Positions 1-6,773 of a stretch of DNA of 64,000 nucleotides are shown in pieces. The stretch covers positions 1 to 64,000 of the forward strand of contig JAGCYU010000022.1 in assembly GCA_017960645.1 (NCBI GenBank), given 5' to 3'. Position numbers and translations under genes: made by a program. The notes below the pieces were generated by a model. It worked only from the letters and a program-made list of their open reading frames with translations. It had not been told where the DNA came from and searched no databases. Within the stretch, counting starts at the first letter, position 1. Each line of letters begins with the position of its first letter. Source of the DNA: Alphaproteobacteria bacterium (GTDB lineage: Bacteria; Pseudomonadota; Alphaproteobacteria; CAAHEQ01; UBA3637).

Positions 1-34
1 CAATATGTTCGTCAAGTTTTTCCATTTTCCCCAT
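1..34 (-). CDS. Possible 5' end of a gene leaving the window
   Basis: On the minus strand an AAGGAA purine-rich stretch is followed by two in-frame ATG codons (34 and 25), then an open frame to the window edge starting M-G-K-M-E-K-L-D. The ATG at 25 has the better spacing from the ribosome-binding-site-like GGAAATGGGG. Only about ten codons are visible, so no product can be named and the call rests on the start-site context alone. Confidence 0.3.
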   Translation of the reverse strand, partial: MGKMEKLDEHI

Positions 35-50
35 TTCCTTGTCCAAAAGC

Positions 51-76
51 GTTACAAAAAGGTACCTTTATGTAAC
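51..76. promoter_or_regulatory. 26-bp near-perfect palindrome
   Basis: GTTACAAAAAGG and CCTTTATGTAAC form a 12-bp dyad with one mismatch, centred on GGTACC. It lies upstream of the partial minus-strand gene and has no T-run right after it, so it looks more like an operator for a dimeric regulator than a terminator. No regulator gene is adjacent within the window. Confidence 0.4.
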
Positions 77-129
77 ATAGGGTTTAGGAACATACGGAAC
101 TGGTAAAACTAATGCTTGTTTTAGCTCGC

Positions 130-216
130 AAAGTTTTGCCTCGTTCCGGGGCTCGGAGAGGGGAGAAATTCCTTGCCGGCCAGAGCTTGGGGCACGGGAA
201 CCTCGTTCCGGGGGTT
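130..216. other. GC-rich intergenic segment with a direct repeat
   Basis: This stretch is much richer in G and C than its surroundings. It contains CCTCGTTCCGGGG twice, about 60 bp apart, one copy at each end. A minus-strand frame of about 55 codons crosses it but has no ribosome-binding site, so it is not called as a gene. It could be a remnant of foreign DNA or an intergenic repeat unit. Confidence 0.4.
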
Positions 217-256
217 GAAAAAACATTGTCATTAAAAAAAAGAAAGGGGAAAGAAA

Positions 257-760
257 ATGAAAAAGTATTTATTATTAACAGCATTGTTTTTGACAACAAC
301 GGCTCAAGCAGATTTCTGGTCGAACTGTACGACCTATGGCGGCACAATCATCACCGCAAATAAATATGGCACCGATGCCAACGGCAACAACTTGGATAAA
401 GGCGGCCTGTGCAACGATCCAAACGATCCCAATCTAACGAACAACTGTAATGGCAAGAAGTTTTGTGTAAGCGGTAACAGAATGAATTGGTGGAGCGCTT
501 TTACTTGGTGTGAAAGTATAGGGGGACAGTTGGCGTCTTTTGAGCATATGTGCCCAGGTACTCAAGCTCTTAATGGAAACGCTTGCCCCAATCTAACAGC
601 AGTTTATAACATAACCAAAACTTATTTGTGGAATTCAGTAAAACTTCCCAACGGGATGATATTGAATGTATCGCCTCAAACAGGGATTACACGAAACTAT
701 TTTGCAAACGAGTCGTATGATTCAAAGGGGTCGGTATTCGCCACATGTGAAGAAAAATAA
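257..760 (+). CDS. Secreted C-type-lectin-like protein of unknown role
   Basis: 167 residues. The ATG has a good ribosome-binding site (AAAGGGGAAAG). The N-terminus is a classical signal peptide: MKKY, a hydrophobic run, then AQA before residue 20. The mature protein is rich in Cys, Asn and Gly. Around residues 75-95 it has the pattern NWWSAFTWCESIGGQLASF, resembling the W..A..WC...G..LA core of C-type-lectin-like folds, and a terminal Cys near the end could close a disulfide. Inference: an exported, disulfide-stabilised surface or adhesion-type protein. It stands alone between a GC-rich intergenic segment and a convergent Nudix gene. No catalytic motif is visible and the binding partner is unknown. 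Confidence 0.65.
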   Translation: MKKYLLLTALFLTTTAQADFWSNCTTYGGTIITANKYGTDANGNNLDKGGLCNDPNDPNLTNNCNGKKFCVSGNRMNWWSAFTWCESIGGQLASFEHMCPGTQALNGNACPNLTAVYNITKTYLWNSVKLPNGMILNVSPQTGITRNYFANESYDSKGSVFATCEEK

Positions 761-780
761 AGGCTGACCTGTCTATGCCG

Positions 781-1254
781 TCAATTGATGTCGCCCAAAT
801 AGATCGTCTCTGTTTGGGTTTGCAACTTATCTGGATCTTGCAAATAAGGAACCAGTTTGCGCGGGAAAAATTTAATCTGTTCCAATTCGGATGCCGTTTT
901 CCAACAAATGACTTGGTTTTTATCCGGCTCGGTTCCTTGCGCCAGGGTTGAAAAGTCCTTCACGTGGCACAAAAACATCAATTCTGTTTGTTGAAAATTC
1001 GGATCATCAAACTCCATATCGTGGTTTTTAGCCAAATAATCGCGGATAAACAGCAATGTGCCTATGTCAGCCTCAAGCCCCAGCTCTTCTTTTAATTCCC
1101 GATGTAAAGCGCCGTGTATAGTCTCACCAAAATGATGTCCGCCACCGGGCAGTTTATAAAACTCACCGCGGCCTTGATTCACCTGCTCTATTAAAAACTT
1201 ACCATCTTTGATGATAATGGCTTTAATGGAATACCTGAAAATAGTATCTGTCAT
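781..1254 (-). CDS. Nudix hydrolase
   Basis: 157 residues, with AGGAG upstream of the ATG. The Nudix box G-x5-E-x7-R-E-x2-E-E-x-G is complete at about residues 37-59 (GGGHHFGETIHGALHRELKE, then ELG). It supplies the metal-binding glutamates for hydrolysis of a nucleoside diphosphate linked to another group. The substrate cannot be told from sequence. The short length fits a single-domain cytoplasmic housecleaning enzyme. The gene is monocistronic and convergent with the lectin-like gene, with about 20 bp between stop codons. Confidence 0.85.
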   Translation of the reverse strand: MTDTIFRYSIKAIIIKDGKFLIEQVNQGRGEFYKLPGGGHHFGETIHGALHRELKEELGLEADIGTLLFIRDYLAKNHDMEFDDPNFQQTELMFLCHVKDFSTLAQGTEPDKNQVICWKTASELEQIKFFPRKLVPYLQDPDKLQTQTETIYLGDIN

Positions 1255-1415
1255 GATCTATTGCTCCTGTGTACTGGAATAACCTTGCTTTTAAAATACT
1301 CTATATTGGTACAAAAATCAATTTTTAATTTTATCACCTGTTTATTCGACCGGTAAAATATCAAACAAAGAAAATCACTCAGAAAAATAATATCCCCACT
1401 CACATTTCAAAAAAC

Positions 1416-1444
1416 TTGACAAAACCAATATCTTATAGTATAAT
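1416..1444 (+). promoter_or_regulatory. Consensus sigma70-type promoter
   Basis: TTGACA (1416-1421), 17-nt spacer, TATAAT (1439-1444): both hexamers perfect. It drives the small membrane-protein gene at 1470. The TTG of the -35 is in frame with that gene and could be misread as its start codon. Confidence 0.85.
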
Positions 1445-1469
1445 TTGCTGTGCAAAGGGAGTTAACCGC

Positions 1470-1697
1470 ATGCAAAATAAAAATATGATGACAAAAGAAG
1501 ATAAACAAATGCAAAAAGGCACTAGAGAAGCGATCAAATTTCTTGCTATTTTGGGCGCAATAGTCGTAACTGGCGGCGCTGTAGGCTCTGCCTTCATGGT
1601 GCATGAAACAGGCGATGGAATCGGAAGCGGTTTTGTGCTCGGCTCTATTATAACAGCGGGGATTCTTGCCATCTCGCACTCAATAACAAACGATTAA
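1470..1697 (+). CDS. Small membrane protein of unknown function
   Basis: 75 residues from the ATG at 1470, which follows AAAGGGAG. The start is chosen because the consensus promoter at 1416-1444 lies upstream. After a charged N-terminus (MQNKNMMTKEDKQMQKGTRE) come two hydrophobic stretches, about residues 21-42 and 51-68, separated by a short polar segment, which suggests a two-helix inner-membrane hairpin. No family is recognised. The near-perfect promoter suggests strong expression. It is followed by a terminator and repeat copy D. Confidence 0.6.
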   Translation: MQNKNMMTKEDKQMQKGTREAIKFLAILGAIVVTGGAVGSAFMVHETGDGIGSGFVLGSIITAGILAISHSITND

Positions 1698-1720
1698 TAC
1701 CCCGCTAGGGGCAAAAATTA

Positions 1721-1846
1721 AACCGTCCCAAAACGGACGGTGTTTTTATTGGTACAACTCGCTTAACGAATACCGAGCCAACAATTTAGCGGATTTTAAA
1801 AAGTTGGCATTACGAGTGGAATCGTTAAACTTTTAAGTTTTTTCAC
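1721..1846 (+). repeat. Intergenic repeat copy D (right half only)
   Basis: It holds the CCGTCC/GGACGG hairpin, then a segment shared with copies A and C that contains TTGGTACAACTCGCTTAACG. From 1747 to the TAA at 1836 it reads Y-W-Y-N-S-L-N-E-Y-R, A-N-N-L-A-D-F-K-K-L-A, and this reading is conserved in copies A and C. It ends in CTTTTAAGTTTTTT, as copy C does. Confidence 0.75.
1722..1747. terminator. Bidirectional hairpin terminator at the start of repeat copy D
   Basis: ACCGTCC (1722-1728), loop CAAAAC, GGACGGT (1735-1741), followed by a T-rich stretch on the plus strand and preceded by an A-rich one. A CCCC-GCTA-GGGG mini-hairpin sits just upstream. The same hairpin recurs at the other repeat copies. 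Confidence 0.7.
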
Positions 1847-1909
1847 CACAAAAAACTTGCTTTTTCAAAATGATTATGTTAGGGTATATATTATAGTCAA
1901 GGAGATAGA

Positions 1910-2797
1910 ATGAAAAAACTATTTTGTTGTCTGACATTACTACTATCAGTAAGTACAATAGCTTTTGCCAAAGAAAATTCCTTGTGTAAAGGTCTTGATT
2001 CATCAAGCAAAGCCTGCAAGGTGGTGGCTGACGTTATGTACTCTGGCTTTATCAATGGGTATATTAACAGGATGAAAAGATCTGTAACACATCCATATGC
2101 TAAGGATAAATTAGTCCAAGATGTAAAAAATTTAATATCACGTGATGCTTTTGATTCCATTTTCTATAAATGTGGAGAAACAATTACAGATCAGAGTTTA
2201 GCCCATAACTGTTTCGAAGAAGAAATTTTAAAATCTGCTATGGTTCGTCATCTGTCTGATTCCACTTCTTCTACAATAACTTCTAACTCCGATAACGCTA
2301 CTGTTTATGGCATTGGCTGTCAATATAATGAAATATATTTACCTATATTTACATATTATCAAAAAAAGTCTACCGATGAAGTAATAAAAATTCTCACCAA
2401 TTTATCCAATCAGCAAATTTTAGAAAAAGATAATTGCTCTGCTGCTGGCATTACTGGCTTTATTACTGGATTATTCATTGAACAGCCAGCACTGTATGAT
2501 CAAATCCATAAACAAAATTATTCAGAAAAAATGCGAAAACTCATTGAATTTTCTCATGCAAGTTCAAAAATTATAGATTGGGAAAAAATAGCCAATAATA
2601 AATCTTTTTTTGTAAAAACTCTAAATACTTATTGGGGACTATTTTTTGCAACAGGAAATGAAACCCCCATAAAAGCAATTGCGAATTTTGCCTACCATAA
2701 TAAAAGTGAAATAGCGTTACGTGCTAAGATGTCTTTAATCTTAAATGGTACACAACACCCTATTGTAAAAAAGATTATTGATAAAAATGAATCATAA
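1910..2797 (+). CDS. Secreted protein of unknown function
   Basis: 295 residues. The ATG follows AAGGAG. An N-terminal signal peptide (MKKLFCCLTLLLSVSTIAFA, then K) predicts export. Cysteines recur in the N-terminal half (for example LCKGL, SKACKVV, YKCGE, HNCFEEE, IGCQYN, DNCSAAG), consistent with periplasmic disulfides. The rest is helical-looking and polar, with no recognised domain. A monocistronic gene flanked by repeat copies D and A, which suggests accessory DNA. Confidence 0.6.
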   Translation: MKKLFCCLTLLLSVSTIAFAKENSLCKGLDSSSKACKVVADVMYSGFINGYINRMKRSVTHPYAKDKLVQDVKNLISRDAFDSIFYKCGETITDQSLAHNCFEEEILKSAMVRHLSDSTSSTITSNSDNATVYGIGCQYNEIYLPIFTYYQKKSTDEVIKILTNLSNQQILEKDNCSAAGITGFITGLFIEQPALYDQIHKQNYSEKMRKLIEFSHASSKIIDWEKIANNKSFFVKTLNTYWGLFFATGNETPIKAIANFAYHNKSEIALRAKMSLILNGTQHPIVKKIIDKNES

Positions 2798-2859
2798 TTA
2801 CCTCTTGGGTTGAAGGCAACCCATTCAATTAATTGATTTATAAAGAAATAAATTTTAAG

Positions 2860-3150
2860 AGTTCGATAATTTACGGATTTTAGGCCTTTTTTATACCCCC
2901 TTGTATGTAAATTGGCTAACGCACAATTTATCCCTCCCTTTGTTCGGGACCGCCTACGGCGTCGTGTCTGCGGCGTTACATTGCACGCCTTGCCACCAAA
3001 CCAGCACAAGCGTTTGAAAACAAAAAAGAAAAACCGTCCCAAAACGGACGGTGTTTTTATTGGTACAACTCGCTTAACGAATATCGAACCAATCATCCAG
3101 AGGATTTCAAAAAATTGGCACAGCAAATTGATCTATTGAAGTTTTAATTT
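2860..3150 (+). repeat. Intergenic repeat copy A (full length)
   Basis: This is the main content of the 400-bp gap between 2797 and 3203. From 2860 to 3066 it is nearly identical to 5597-5802: AGTTCGATAATTTACG, then a GC-richer middle (GTTCGGGACCGCCTACGGCG), then the ACCGTCC/GGACGGT hairpin at about 3033-3052. The right end (3058-3147) again reads Y-W-Y-N-S-L-N-E-Y-R...EDFKKLA to a TAA. No transposase or flanking target duplication is seen. Confidence 0.8.
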
Positions 3151-3202
3151 TAGTTGCAAAATTTTTCAGTTTACCTTAGCATCTACCTTAAAGGAAAAAA
3201 TC

Positions 3203-3808
3203 ATGAAATTATTTTTAAGTGGTTTGAAATTTGGAATGTTGCTACAAATTGCTGTGGGCCCTATGTGCTTAATGGTGTTCAATACAGCGAAAAATACAGG
3301 GTTCTTAACTGCTTTATCTTTAATCTTAGCAATTACACTCGTGGATGCGCTTTACATCACTTTAGCTGGCTTAGGTGTAAGTAAATTATTAAAGGGACAA
3401 AAGCGTACAAAAATTTTAAAAATGATTGGTGCTTTTGTTTTAGTATTTTTTGGACTTAGCATTATTTTAAATGTGGTCGGCATCAATGTCGTTCCGGGAT
3501 TAAATTTAACCCCAACTGCAACAAGCATTTTTGTCCAAGGTTTGATACTAACACTATCTAATCCACTTACCATAGTTTTTTGGACAAGTGTTCTTGTAGA
3601 TAAAATTATAGAAGATAAATTAAAAAACAAACAATTAATTATTTTTTCATTTGGATTGGTTTCCGCAACATTATTGTTTTTGTCCGGCGTAGCTATACTC
3701 GGCAGGACTCTTTCAACATTTATCCCGGCTATGATTTCTGATGTATTAAATATTGCTGTTGGTCTTTTAATTATATTTTTTGGGATTAGATTATTTGTTC
3801 GTCATTAA
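3203..3808 (+). CDS. LysE/RhtB-family amino-acid exporter
   Basis: 201 residues with about six hydrophobic segments, the normal size for LysE/RhtB transporters. The N-terminal segment has the family's conserved patch, here QIAVGPMCLMVFNTAKNTGF (about residues 15-34). A second segment, SNPLTIVFW (about residues 115-124), matches the N-P-x-x-x-x-F-W motif of the family. These inner-membrane carriers export amino acids or analogues using an ion gradient; the substrate is not predictable. The ATG follows AAAGGAAAAA. Flanked by repeat copies A and C. Confidence 0.85.
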   Translation: MKLFLSGLKFGMLLQIAVGPMCLMVFNTAKNTGFLTALSLILAITLVDALYITLAGLGVSKLLKGQKRTKILKMIGAFVLVFFGLSIILNVVGINVVPGLNLTPTATSIFVQGLILTLSNPLTIVFWTSVLVDKIIEDKLKNKQLIIFSFGLVSATLLFLSGVAILGRTLSTFIPAMISDVLNIAVGLLIIFFGIRLFVRH

Positions 3809-3828
3809 AAACACAAATCACATTCCAA

Positions 3829-4027
3829 GAGTTCGATAAATTACGAATTTTGGCACTTTCGGAAGTGGATTTATCGAACCAATACAAGCACTTGGAAACA
3901 AAAAGAAAAACCGTCCCAAATCGGACGGTGAATTTTTTGGTACAGCTCGCTTAAAGAACATCGGGCCAACAATTTAGAGGATTTCAAAAAATTGGCTCTG
4001 CAGCTGAGTCGTTAAACTTTTAAGTTT
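3829..4027 (+). repeat. Intergenic repeat copy C (middle replaced)
   Basis: It starts with GTTCGATAAATTACG, like copies A and B, but the GC-rich middle is replaced by a short segment that makes GTTCGATAAA...TTTATCGAAC, a perfect 10-bp inverted repeat. The CCGTCC/GGACGG hairpin and the right-hand tail follow. The tail reads F-W-Y-S-S-L-K-E-H-R, A-N-N-L-E-D-F-K-K-L-A (3935-4015), with a TGA directly before it in frame. Confidence 0.75.
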
Positions 4028-4051
4028 TTTCCATCGAGGAAAAAGCAAGGA

Positions 4052-5533
4052 CTACCGTCCGCCGGGGCCATCATTGCCACCATTACCACCCAATCCTAGA
4101 ATATGGCTAAACAACCCCTTAATATCTCCAGACTGTGAGGATTTTTGGGAAGATTGATTGGGGTGATTTCTTTTAAGCTCCTCCCGCAGGCGAGAACGTA
4201 GTTTAGTCATCATTTCTACTGTGTGTGTCTCTAGGCTCATAGTGGCCATTAATGCATTCACAAGGTCATTTTTATTCATGGTATTAAGAGCAAGCGTCCG
4301 CAATTTTACGTAGTGAATTCTTAACCGTTCTTCCTCTAATATATCGGTCAAATCTTCCTTTTGAAAAACTATTTTATCAAGATATTCTTCATCTAGACAA
4401 ATGTCTTCTGCATCTGGTAAATTAAAATGTCGTGTCTTAGGATTTCTCAGTATAAAACCTTGATTTTCTGGGGAGTCATCATCAATGATAAAGCCTGTAA
4501 ATAAATACCCGCGATAATCTTCTTTGGGAACAACAGGGAATTTTTCTGTGTCTACTCCCGCCTTTTTCAATCGTTCAGTTTGTTTTTTGATATCGCCACC
4601 GGTAAAGATTGTCACTTTTTCATATTTAGAAATTGCAACCAATGTTTCATACAGGCCTTCTCTAAAATTCCCTTCATCATCAAATAAAGTACCATCGATA
4701 TCAACCCAAATACCGCTGACTTCACCTTTTGGGTGTTCCCTTAGCACTTTTTGAAACTTTTCAACTTGCGCAAGGGAGTTATGAGAGTTACTTGGCATAA
4801 CACAGTTTTGTATCTTTGCATCAGGGTATTTTTTCAATATATCTTTCCATTCTGATGTACTGATTGGTGTTGGTATGCCTTGTTTTTCAGTGTCAACTTC
4901 AGCATATCTTTCAATCCAATCTCGTAGTGTTGTTGCATTGAGAAAGGTTTGTATTTCTTTTGAAGTAATGAATGAATTCTCGCCATATGAAGAATCAACA
5001 AACGGCAAATTAGCAAACTGTGGAGAACGAAAACTTTTGGGCATAACCAGTGGAGCATCAAGGCCATTTTCTTTTAATTGATCCCAGTTATACACCATAA
5101 AACCAGCAATCACACGTTCCATGGAATTAATTGCGTATGCATCACCAACCTCAGCTGTCTTCTTTGCCAAAAAATCAGCTAATTGAAGTGCATATTCAAT
5201 ATTTTGTTTGTTTAAAAGATAATTCCTCGCATTGTGTTGATTGATATCATATTCAAAACCATCGCTGATATGACATGAATGGCGCCAATAACCAAACTCT
5301 TGACCTTGTTCTTTTTGTGTTTTGCCTGTCAAATCAGGGAAACCCTCTATTATGGCATTGATAATTGCTTTTTTTTGAGATGGCTTTAACAAAGCAGGAT
5401 CATAATCCACAGATGCGGGATCAAATAATCGCATTAAAACAGAACTGTCCACCTCACCACGTTTGAGATAAGATGTTTGAATAATTTCGGGAAAAAGTTT
5501 AAAAATTTCTGGATTAATATCTGTTACTTTCAT
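4052..5533 (-). CDS. Large protein with an internal HAD-like domain
   Basis: 493 residues. In the middle it has haloacid-dehalogenase motifs: VDIDGTLFDDEG (motif I, about residues 276-288, with the Asp nucleophile in D-x-D-G-T), IFTGG (motif II, about residue 315) and FIIDDDSPEN (motif IV-like acidic pair, about residue 350). The 270-residue N-terminal region and the charged, helical C-terminal region match nothing I recognise. The C-terminus ends in a Gly/Asn tail (GLGGNGGNDGPGGR). There is no signal peptide. Inference: a phosphatase-type or degenerate HAD core inside a larger, possibly effector-like or phage-type protein. Flanked by repeat copies C and B, hence probably accessory. Confidence 0.6.
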   Translation of the reverse strand: MKVTDINPEIFKLFPEIIQTSYLKRGEVDSSVLMRLFDPASVDYDPALLKPSQKKAIINAIIEGFPDLTGKTQKEQGQEFGYWRHSCHISDGFEYDINQHNARNYLLNKQNIEYALQLADFLAKKTAEVGDAYAINSMERVIAGFMVYNWDQLKENGLDAPLVMPKSFRSPQFANLPFVDSSYGENSFITSKEIQTFLNATTLRDWIERYAEVDTEKQGIPTPISTSEWKDILKKYPDAKIQNCVMPSNSHNSLAQVEKFQKVLREHPKGEVSGIWVDIDGTLFDDEGNFREGLYETLVAISKYEKVTIFTGGDIKKQTERLKKAGVDTEKFPVVPKEDYRGYLFTGFIIDDDSPENQGFILRNPKTRHFNLPDAEDICLDEEYLDKIVFQKEDLTDILEEERLRIHYVKLRTLALNTMNKNDLVNALMATMSLETHTVEMMTKLRSRLREELKRNHPNQSSQKSSQSGDIKGLFSHILGLGGNGGNDGPGGR

Positions 5534-5596
5534 CGTAATCTCCTTGTTGTTATATGAACATTATACCACAGATTTTCAGAATGACAAGCTTTTTTT

Positions 5597-5802
5597 AGTT
5601 CGATAATTTACGATTTTAGGCCCTTTTTATACCCCCTTGTATGTAAATTGGCTAACGCACAATTTATCCCTCACTTTGTTCGGGACCGCCTACGGCGTCG
5701 TGTCTGCGGCGTTACATTGCACGCCTTGCCACCAAACCAGCACAAGCGTTTGAAAACAAAAAAGAAAAACCGTCCAAAATTGGACGGTGAATTTATTGGT
5801 AC
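5597..5802 (+). repeat. Intergenic repeat copy B abutting tRNA-Leu
   Basis: Nearly identical to copy A over about 206 bp up to TTGGTAC. There the shared right-hand tail is missing and the sequence continues as the tRNA-Leu gene. The repeat's hairpin here has a longer stem (ACCGTCCA/TGGACGGT) and serves as that tRNA's terminator. Confidence 0.8.
5760..5788 (-). terminator. Terminator of tRNA-Leu
   Basis: On the minus strand ACCGTCCA, loop ATTT, TGGACGGT, then TTTTTCTTTTTT. It begins about 9 nt after the tRNA 3' end. Confidence 0.8.
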
Positions 5803-5883
5803 CTCTGGTCGGACTTGAACCAACACTCTATTGCTAGAAACAGATTTTGAGTCTGTCGCGTCTACCAATTTCGCCACAGAGGC
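5797..5883 (-). tRNA. tRNA-Leu (anticodon CAA)
   Basis: 87 nt including an encoded CCA. The acceptor stem is GCCTCTG/CAGAGGT and the anticodon stem-loop is ACAGA-CTCAAAA-TCTGT, giving CAA (reads UUG). A long variable arm (class II), GGTTCAAGTCC in the T arm and GGCGAAATTGGTAGACGC in the D arm are all typical of leucine tRNA. A strong minus-strand promoter lies 20 nt upstream. Confidence 0.95.
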
Positions 5884-5890
5884 TTTTTTG

Positions 5891-5931
5891 TTGACAAAGG
5901 CCATTATAGCGCATTATAATTTACTTGTCAA
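5891..5931. promoter_or_regulatory. Overlapping divergent promoters for tRNA-Leu and the SDR gene
   Basis: Minus strand: TTGACA (5931-5926), 17-nt spacer, TATAAT (5908-5903), 20 nt from the tRNA start. Plus strand: TTGACA (5891-5896), 18-nt spacer, TATAAT (5915-5920), serving the gene at 5944. The two elements interleave, so the polymerases probably compete. Confidence 0.8.
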
Positions 5932-5943
5932 GGAGATTTTTTC

Positions 5944-6720
5944 ATGTTGTTTAAAACTTACACACCTAAAACAATTTTTATCACAGGCGCTTCCAGCGGG
6001 CTTGGCGCGGCGTTGGCCAAAGAATACGCCACCGAATCAACAACCTTACATCTATGTGGACGCAACAAAGAACGCTTGGACAAAACAGCGGCTTTATGCA
6101 AAAGCCGTGGGGCGAAAGTTTACACCTATCTGTTTGACGTTCAAAAAGCCGACGAGGCACAAAAGGCATTAGAAAAAGCCTATCAGCGCACACCTTTGGA
6201 TCTGGTCATTGCCAACGCTGGCGTATCAGGTGGCGTATTGGGTGATAAAGAAACTGCAGATGCAACACGCCGCATTATGCAAACGAATATTTTTGGCATG
6301 CTAAATACTGTTTTGCCTGCACTGTCTTTGATGAGAAAACGCCGTAAAGGGCAAATCGCTATTGTTGCTTCATTAGCGGGCTATCGCGGCATGGCCAGCT
6401 GTCCGGCCTATTCTGCCAGCAAAGCCTGTGCCAAGGCGTTTGGAGAAGCTTTATACGGGCAACAAAAATCCCGCGGTATCCGTGTCACAACTATCTGTCC
6501 CGGTTTTATTGAAACACCTTTAACGGACAAAAACAAATTCTATATGCCATTTTTGATGCAGGCTCCTCAGGCAGCGTATATCATCCGCAAACGTTTAATG
6601 CATGCGCCCGCCATTATTGCTTTCCCGTGGATGATGCGCTTTGGTGCGTGGATTGGATCATGTTTGCCCAGCTGTATTGCCCTGCCCTTATTTGCGCTTT
6701 TTCCCAAAAAAGAAAAATAA
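5944..6720 (+). CDS. Short-chain dehydrogenase/reductase
   Basis: 258 residues, the normal size for a classical SDR. The nucleotide-binding motif TGASSGLG is at about residues 14-21. NAG (ANAG) is at about 90, the catalytic Ser is in VASLAGY (about 140), and Y-x-x-x-K is in AYSASKA (about 157). This is a complete active site for NAD(P)H-dependent oxidation or reduction of an alcohol or carbonyl. The substrate is unknown. The C-terminus is hydrophobic and Lys-rich and may touch the membrane. The ATG follows AAGGAG, which overlaps the tRNA-Leu -35 region. Confidence 0.85.
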   Translation: MLFKTYTPKTIFITGASSGLGAALAKEYATESTTLHLCGRNKERLDKTAALCKSRGAKVYTYLFDVQKADEAQKALEKAYQRTPLDLVIANAGVSGGVLGDKETADATRRIMQTNIFGMLNTVLPALSLMRKRRKGQIAIVASLAGYRGMASCPAYSASKACAKAFGEALYGQQKSRGIRVTTICPGFIETPLTDKNKFYMPFLMQAPQAAYIIRKRLMHAPAIIAFPWMMRFGAWIGSCLPSCIALPLFALFPKKEK

Positions 6721-6724
6721 CTTA

Positions 6725-6753
6725 TAGACATTTGCTCTGTTTTTAGCTAGAAT
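6725..6753 (+). promoter_or_regulatory. Promoter of the yfgM-like/bamB/der/yrbL-like operon
   Basis: TAGACA (6725-6730), 17-nt spacer ending in GC, TAGAAT (6748-6753), 20 nt before the ATG at 6774. Confidence 0.6.
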
Positions 6754-6773
6754 AGGACAAAAAGGAGAAGAAT

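Noticed and set aside
84-347. Open frames on both strands over the GC-rich segment
   Set aside because: Neither has a ribosome-binding site; they are open mainly because of base composition, and they overlap the well-supported start of the secreted protein at 257.
2692-3126. Minus-strand ORF of 144 codons over the end of the secreted gene and repeat copy A
   Set aside because: It runs antisense to a real gene, has no ribosome-binding site, and its basic part is the repeat sequence.
1721-5802. The repeat copies as insertion sequences or MITEs
   Set aside because: No transposase, no consistent terminal inverted repeats and no target duplications were found; only copy C has an inverted repeat.
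5671-5904. Minus-strand ORF of 77 codons through tRNA-Leu and repeat copy B
   Set aside because: It crosses the tRNA and the terminator; the Arg-rich part is only the repeat read in another frame.
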